Shown: piece by piece, positions 59,581 through 64,000 of the stretch
Layout of the letters: every line of letters starts with the position of its first letter
Numbering within the stretch: position 1 is the stretch's first letter
DNA from: Euonymus europaeus
Lineage: Eukaryota; Streptophyta; Magnoliopsida; Celastrales; Celastraceae
Direction of reading: 5' to 3'
DNA: 64,000 nucleotides
Assembly (NCBI GenBank): GCA_963580455.1
Contig: OY756971.1
Span: 19,491,001-19,555,000, forward strand
Program-made: the position numbers and the translations under genes
Notes under the pieces: generated by a model
What the model was told of the DNA's origin: nothing
The model's database searches: none
Seen by the model: the letters and a program-made list of their open reading frames with translations, nothing else

Positions 59581-60225
59581 TGGGCAACCACAGTAACGCA
59601 AAACTAATCTACCCTTTAACTCTTTAATTTGGTCTCATCTCTTATACAAAAAGTGGTCTCACATGTTTATGTATATGAGCAAAGCACGTCTCTCAATACG
59701 GACACATAATCAAAACACATCTCAAAACAATTTTTTCATTTTCTATTAGTCAAGCCACTAACATTTAATTCCTCCATCATTTTCTCACTAAAACTAATAT
59801 TGGGTATCACTTCTATTTACTAAAAGTCAAGTCACATTAGCAAAACAGATCTTGCAATACAGTCACATAAACAAAACACATATTTCAATACAATTTTACT
59901 GGCCCATCAAACTTGCACCATTGCAAGTGTCCAATGATTTATTTCTATTGAGTCAAGTGGGGAAACATGGCAATAGGTTGATTGGTTTTATATTGGATTC
60001 ATTTGTCTTGCTTGGCCCCCACAACACACATACACACATTTTACTTTAAAATCGATATTGGGTCCATATTTACTACACAAAAAATGATTCAGTAAATTTA
60101 TAAAATTGTATCAATATATTTTTTCTGTTCAATTACATCAACAAAATACATAGTTGAATATAATTTATTGATTACAATACAAAATTACCATTGTGAGTGC
60201 TCTTTTACCATTGGAGCCTCGTCAG
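59581..60225 (+). repeat. MITE-like repeat, same family as 23280-23604
   Basis: Left end GGGCAACCACAGTAAC (about 59581) and right end, on the other strand, GAGCACTCACAATGGTAAT (about 60190-60208) are imperfect inverted ends. Inside, TACAGTCACATAAACAAAACACAT and related phrases occur three times (about 59699, 59860, 60130), so this copy has internal duplications. The shared phrases with 23320-23520 place both in one family. Confidence 0.5.
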
Positions 60226-61860
60226 TGACCAAGTGTATATAGCTCATTAACACAATGAGGAATAGGTATTTTCACTATAAGCCGATTTACTGCACGTTCC
60301 TAAGTCCAAGGCCTATAAATTTTTAGGGGCCGACCAGATTATCTGGTTCATTGGAGGAAGAGTAGGACGGTTGTAAAATGGTTTTAATTGTGAAGTATGC
60401 AATTGCGAGTTATAAAATTTGTGCCTTGTTTTGGCCATTGACATAATGAGGAATAGGCCTTTTTACTTTATTCTCCTCCTCCTCCTCCTCCTCCATCGAT
60501 CATTTTCTCCGTCTAAGCCGCTATAGCCACTAAAGAAGTAATTCTTCTTCTTCTTCCTCATCCAATCTTTTTCACCTGAGATCCTTCACCCCCATACCCA
60601 ACAAAAAGTTCCTTATCTCTTCTTCTATTGATTGAAGTTAATCCTTCTTCTTTGATCATATCTACGAGTGCATAATACAAATCTATAAGTAGATTTGTTG
60701 ATTTAGAGAGAAAAATTGAGAAACTGGATCCACTGATGTTATATATATTTTGTATCTGCTAATATTATATATGTTTTAATTTCTTATATATTTTGGATAT
60801 ATTAATTTTAAGGTTGTTTAAATGAAATTATTGTACTTCAACTTTCATTGTGGACAATTCTAAATGAAATTTCTCGTGATTCAATTCATTCTTCAAATAG
60901 AAGACATTTTAACAAAGATAAAAAAAAGACACAAAATAAAAAAAAAACAATCGTACTGTACGACCGCAGTACATGTCTTTCTATTGTGATTTTCTAACGT
61001 CCCACTGTTCCACATCTATCACGCTTATAATTTTCTTTGGAATACTCCCTCCAAATGAAATCTTTTTCTTCCTAGGTCTTCTAAGTTGTTTCTTTCTCCA
61101 TAGTAAAAAGAAGAAATCTGCAATAAACAGATAATATATATTATAATCTAATAACAAATTTTGTAAATAGATAATATATCACATATCATTAGGCCAATTT
61201 CAATACATCAACACCAGACCAAAAAAACACAACAATAAAAAATCATAATTTTTTTCAAACATTTGAACAATAACTTTCTATGAATATCTAAGAAAAATAA
61301 TAATGAAATAGCTTAACCAAACAAGTTAAACACATATCCAACACAAAATAATTATAAAAATCAAATAAAAAATATGTTAACAACAAAAAATAATGCAAAT
61401 CGAACACTGATAAAGTGAAATCATAAGAATCAAAGAAAACATATAACATATAATGCTGATTCGCGGGTATGGCGCAACATCCTCATCCATTGACTAACTG
61501 TAATAGTAGCTGAAGAATGAATGCTCGATTTGGGTGTCAAATTGGGAAGATGAAGGTATCTATGTCAATAAAATAAATGTTTCTAACTTTTTCATTTTTA
61601 TGGAATATTTTTTAAACTTGATAAACCTTATGGAACAAAACTTATTGGAGTGTTTTTATTGAAACAAAACTATTGATTGAGAGACTTTTCCACTCATTTC
61701 TCTTCTTTTTTTTTGTGATATTTGAGAACAATATCATACAAGATTATCCTTTGACATTCGATATGGACATAAACTCAAGTCATCAGTTTTGCACGCATAG
61801 AAATTTCTCACTTTCGTGTGGCAAGAGTATGCTTCTAGTGGAAATCAAACTTAAAACTAT
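60226..61860. other. Spacer with simple repeats
   Basis: A (CTC)n run at 60472-60494 and a TTC-rich run at about 60541-60557 lie in an otherwise AT-rich spacer. A pyrimidine-rich, leader-like stretch at 60470-60620 has no coding region after it. Nothing else supported. Confidence 0.5.
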
Positions 61861-61864
61861 AGTC

Positions 61865-62480
61865 CCAAAGATCTACAATCAATGAAATGTCGAAAAGAGA
61901 CCTTTGACAACCTGCAAAAATACACTTGGTCGAACGAACGAGTGATGACCACCGGAGTGATCTCAGATGATCAAGTCCAATGACGGAGGGAGACTTTATA
62001 GTTAGATAAGTGAATAGACTTTTAGAGAGATAATGAGAGCACAAAGTAGTTCAAAGAGATTTATGAGGCATGAACTACTCATATTTATAGTGCTCTAGTG
62101 CACATATGTGACACGTGCGTGAGTTGTCAAGAATCAAACTTGCATTGGACCATAATACACATTAAGCGTTGTTTGTATTGATATCCAGCCATCGGGCTTT
62201 ACACGACTTGTTGGGGCCCTAGTTGTCCATGTATGTCTTATGGCTCCTTAATGGGCTTATGAATCGTTGTGCCAGGTAGGCGTAGTAAAATGGAAAGGGT
62301 GTGTGGACCAACATGTCTTTAAATCGTACGGGCTCACAAATCTGATCGGGGCTCACAAGCCTTAAAATAGGCCAACAAACCTTTAGATTGTACGGGCTCA
62401 TAAAATTTAATCGGAGCTCACAAGCCTTTATTGTCAATTTAGATTTAAGACGATTTTTCGCACATACAACAACCATCTAG
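61865..62480 (-). repeat. Probable LTR-like relic on the minus strand
   Basis: On the minus strand there is a TATA box (ACTATAAATATGAG, about 62085-62098) followed about 100-200 bases later by CTCCCTCCGTCATTGGACTTG and GTGGTCATCACTCG, the style of a plant LTR R/U5 region. No internal genes or partner LTR. Boundaries uncertain. Confidence 0.4.
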
Positions 62481-62923
62481 ATATATACAACTGGATTTCA
62501 GAAAAATTCACTAGTAAACTGTCACCCAATTATTTTTGTTCACTTGCAATTGCATGATAAAAAAATCAAACTACAGAGCGTAGAACAATATATGGAAACT
62601 TTACCATGACAAGTTGGTCCCAAAAGTAGTCAACAATGGCTTTTTTCTCTCTCTTTCATATTTAATCACTTGACCATTCCCTTGAGGCACCGACCTTGTT
62701 CTTTTCTGTTTTTGCAGCCGTGGACATTTAACTCATTCATGTGCAATAATATCTACTTTTTGATTATTTATTATTTTAACTTAGCACTAGTGGTTTCCAA
62801 GCAAATTCACACAATGTTATATTTGTGCGGCAAAAGAAGTACGGGATATGTTTTTTTTTTCCTTCTTTTCCAACAATGCATGCATGAATCCAAGTTTGAT
62901 CACGTGTTAGTTTAAAAGTCACA
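62481..62923. other. Spacer left of the Helitron-like element
   Basis: AT-rich spacer with no supported gene. It ends with A at 62923, the base next to the element's CTAG end. Confidence 0.5.
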
Positions 62924-63173
62924 CTAGTTCGATGCCCGCGCTTTGTTGCGGGCATAATTTTTTGTGTGATGGATTTGTATTCTATAATTGGCCAAATTAG
63001 AGAAGTGGACATTTTAATTAGTAGTTGTGATTGAGCCTGGGGACATTTCCGCTGACACTTTCTCCACCTATGAAAATGCTGCCTGCAAAAACCATATCAA
63101 CCGCTCAAAAAGACACTGCATTATTCATAATACAAGAGCAGTATCAAATACATACCCTGTTATAGAATATAGA
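62924..63173 (-). mobile_element. Helitron-like non-autonomous element, 250 bp
   Basis: Read on the minus strand it starts TCTATATTCTATAACAGGG at 63173 and ends with a perfect hairpin (ATGCCCGC, 8-base loop, GCGGGCAT; 62955-62932), four spacer bases and CTAG (62927-62924). The base before the start is A and the base after the end is T, so the element sits in an AT dinucleotide with no target duplication. These are the four hallmarks of Helitrons. It is too short to encode Rep/helicase. Confidence 0.72.
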
Positions 63174-63810
63174 TAACAACAATTGAATTAATTAGTTTGA
63201 GTTGGGATGTGCAGTGGGGTCTGAACAACAATTGAGCAGGTATTCGATTTCACAAATTTTAGTGGTTGTTTTTCAAATAAGGATCTCAACAAAAACTAAC
63301 AAATGCTATATTTTTTTTATCACCAAGGTTCGGTACAAGAACAAATACAAGTTTCAGTTTCAGTTTTAAAGAGAACGAAATCAACATCAATTAATGGAAA
63401 AATATTTAGAATAAAGATCATTAGTAGCAGTGTGAAACCCATCTAGACAACATTTAATTACCAAGAAGGACTACATCTAAAAAGCAAATTCCAGTTCGAT
63501 TTTTTCCCCTTTTTAATTGTATGTATAAGTATGTGTGTGCGTGTACACATGAATGAGAAAGAGAGACAGTTACCAGTTCAAGATTTTCATTCGTCTTGAC
63601 AGCAAATAAGAAAAATATTATTGGTAATGCAAAGCAAATCAGAGAAAAGCTAGAGGTTTAACACAAATGGTAAAATTTAGTCCATCCTCGGTTGAACTAA
63701 TATAGATATGGAACTATGCCCATTCAAGAATCACCAAGTAAGGTTTAATATGTAAAACAGTTAAAAAAAGCAAGATGGCCATAGCACTATCAACTTTTCA
63801 ACATAAACAA
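63174..63810. other. Spacer, no feature seen
   Basis: AT-rich DNA. The right end is probably the 3' UTR of the terminal exon at 63811. Confidence 0.45.
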
Positions 63811-63898
63811 TCACCCCAGATCTGGAATTCTGTTGTGTCGAGCCATGATGAAGAAAGCATAAAACGGCAGCCAGAAGAAAGCATGAAGAATCCCGAAG
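63811..63898 (-). CDS. Possible last exon of a gene running off the right edge
   Basis: On the minus strand a pyrimidine-rich tract and TTTAG acceptor (about 63902-63899) precede an 88-base exon that reads FGILHAFFWLPFYAFFIMA and then RHNRIPDLG before a TGA at 63813-63811. The hydrophobic block would suit the last membrane span of a small membrane protein with a short basic tail. I do not recognise the family, and the remaining exons would be outside the window. Confidence 0.35.
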
Positions 63899-64000
63899 CT
63901 AAATTGAAGGGTTAAATAATTAAATCAGCAAGTGAAGTACATACATACATCCTCGCATGTCGAGCACATAGTACATACAAGTCTTTGTGAAATTGATTGT

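Noticed and set aside
57000..59600. Search for tRNA or other RNA genes in the gene-poor right part
   Set aside because: No convincing cloverleaf or box A/B pair at tRNA spacing could be found by eye; a covariance-model scan would be needed to be sure.
2029..64000. CRISPR arrays, bacterial-type operons, prophage or toxin systems
   Set aside because: No regularly spaced short repeats and all real genes are intron-bearing plant genes; the tandem repeats seen have two to four abutting copies without spacers.

Overview
The window is nuclear DNA of a flowering plant, most likely a core eudicot. The evidence is long AT-rich intergenic DNA, GT-AG introns, intron-rich genes with close relatives across dicots (GRP94, CLAVATA1, alkaline/neutral invertase, DNAJ11), and a dense load of plant transposon families. 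I cannot name the species.

Layout. 57-1139 (-): single-exon zinc-ribbon/RING-H2 E3 ligase. 1376-5200: an LTR relic and repeats. 5204-9894: a complete but dead Ty3/gypsy retrotransposon with matching LTRs and a 5-bp target duplication. 9900-13500: intergenic DNA, then a PIF/Harbinger-like relic keeping only its Myb/SANT-like gene. 13908-19672 (+): ER-lumenal HSP90 (GRP94 type), 15 exons, ending in KDEL. 19673-23860: repeats and MITE-like DNA. 23889-24383 (+): plastid DNAJ11-type J-protein. 25690-27923 (+): YjgA/DarP (DUF615) family protein, 6 exons. 29520-31230 (+): pseudogene of the WD40 end of a LIN/CERBERUS-like protein. 31290-32450: second LTR relic and a GC-rich repeat. 33238-34308 (-): small unknown protein with a DLNxxP motif; a decayed copy of its last exon lies at 35458-35735. 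36347-38997 (-): coiled-coil protein, 5 exons. 39207-39536: long fold-back MITE. 39780-42765: wrecked MULE with FAR1-like and OTU-like remains whose middle is replaced by a Copia integrase fragment. 44403-47105 (+): alkaline/neutral invertase. 47833-51974 (+): ERD2-like seven-membrane-span protein. 52501-55575 (-): CLAVATA1-type receptor kinase. 55576-64000: gene-poor, with repeats, a minus-strand LTR-like piece, a 250-bp Helitron-like element at 62924-63173 and one possible terminal exon at the right edge.

The genes do not form a pathway cluster. They are ordinary single-copy housekeeping and signalling genes separated by transposon-rich spacers. GRP94 carries the KDEL retrieval signal and the window also holds a KDEL-receptor-family protein, but they are about 28 kb apart and I see no sign of coordination.

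I did not find an undescribed system of the defence or cluster type. The most useful observations are structural: the Helitron-like and fold-back elements, the duplicated last exon of the DLNxxP gene, the LIN-like pseudogene, the MULE/Copia chimera, and many short local tandem duplications (35-273 bp periods) in non-coding DNA. Multi-exon models were built by eye from splice sites; each stated coding total is divisible by three.
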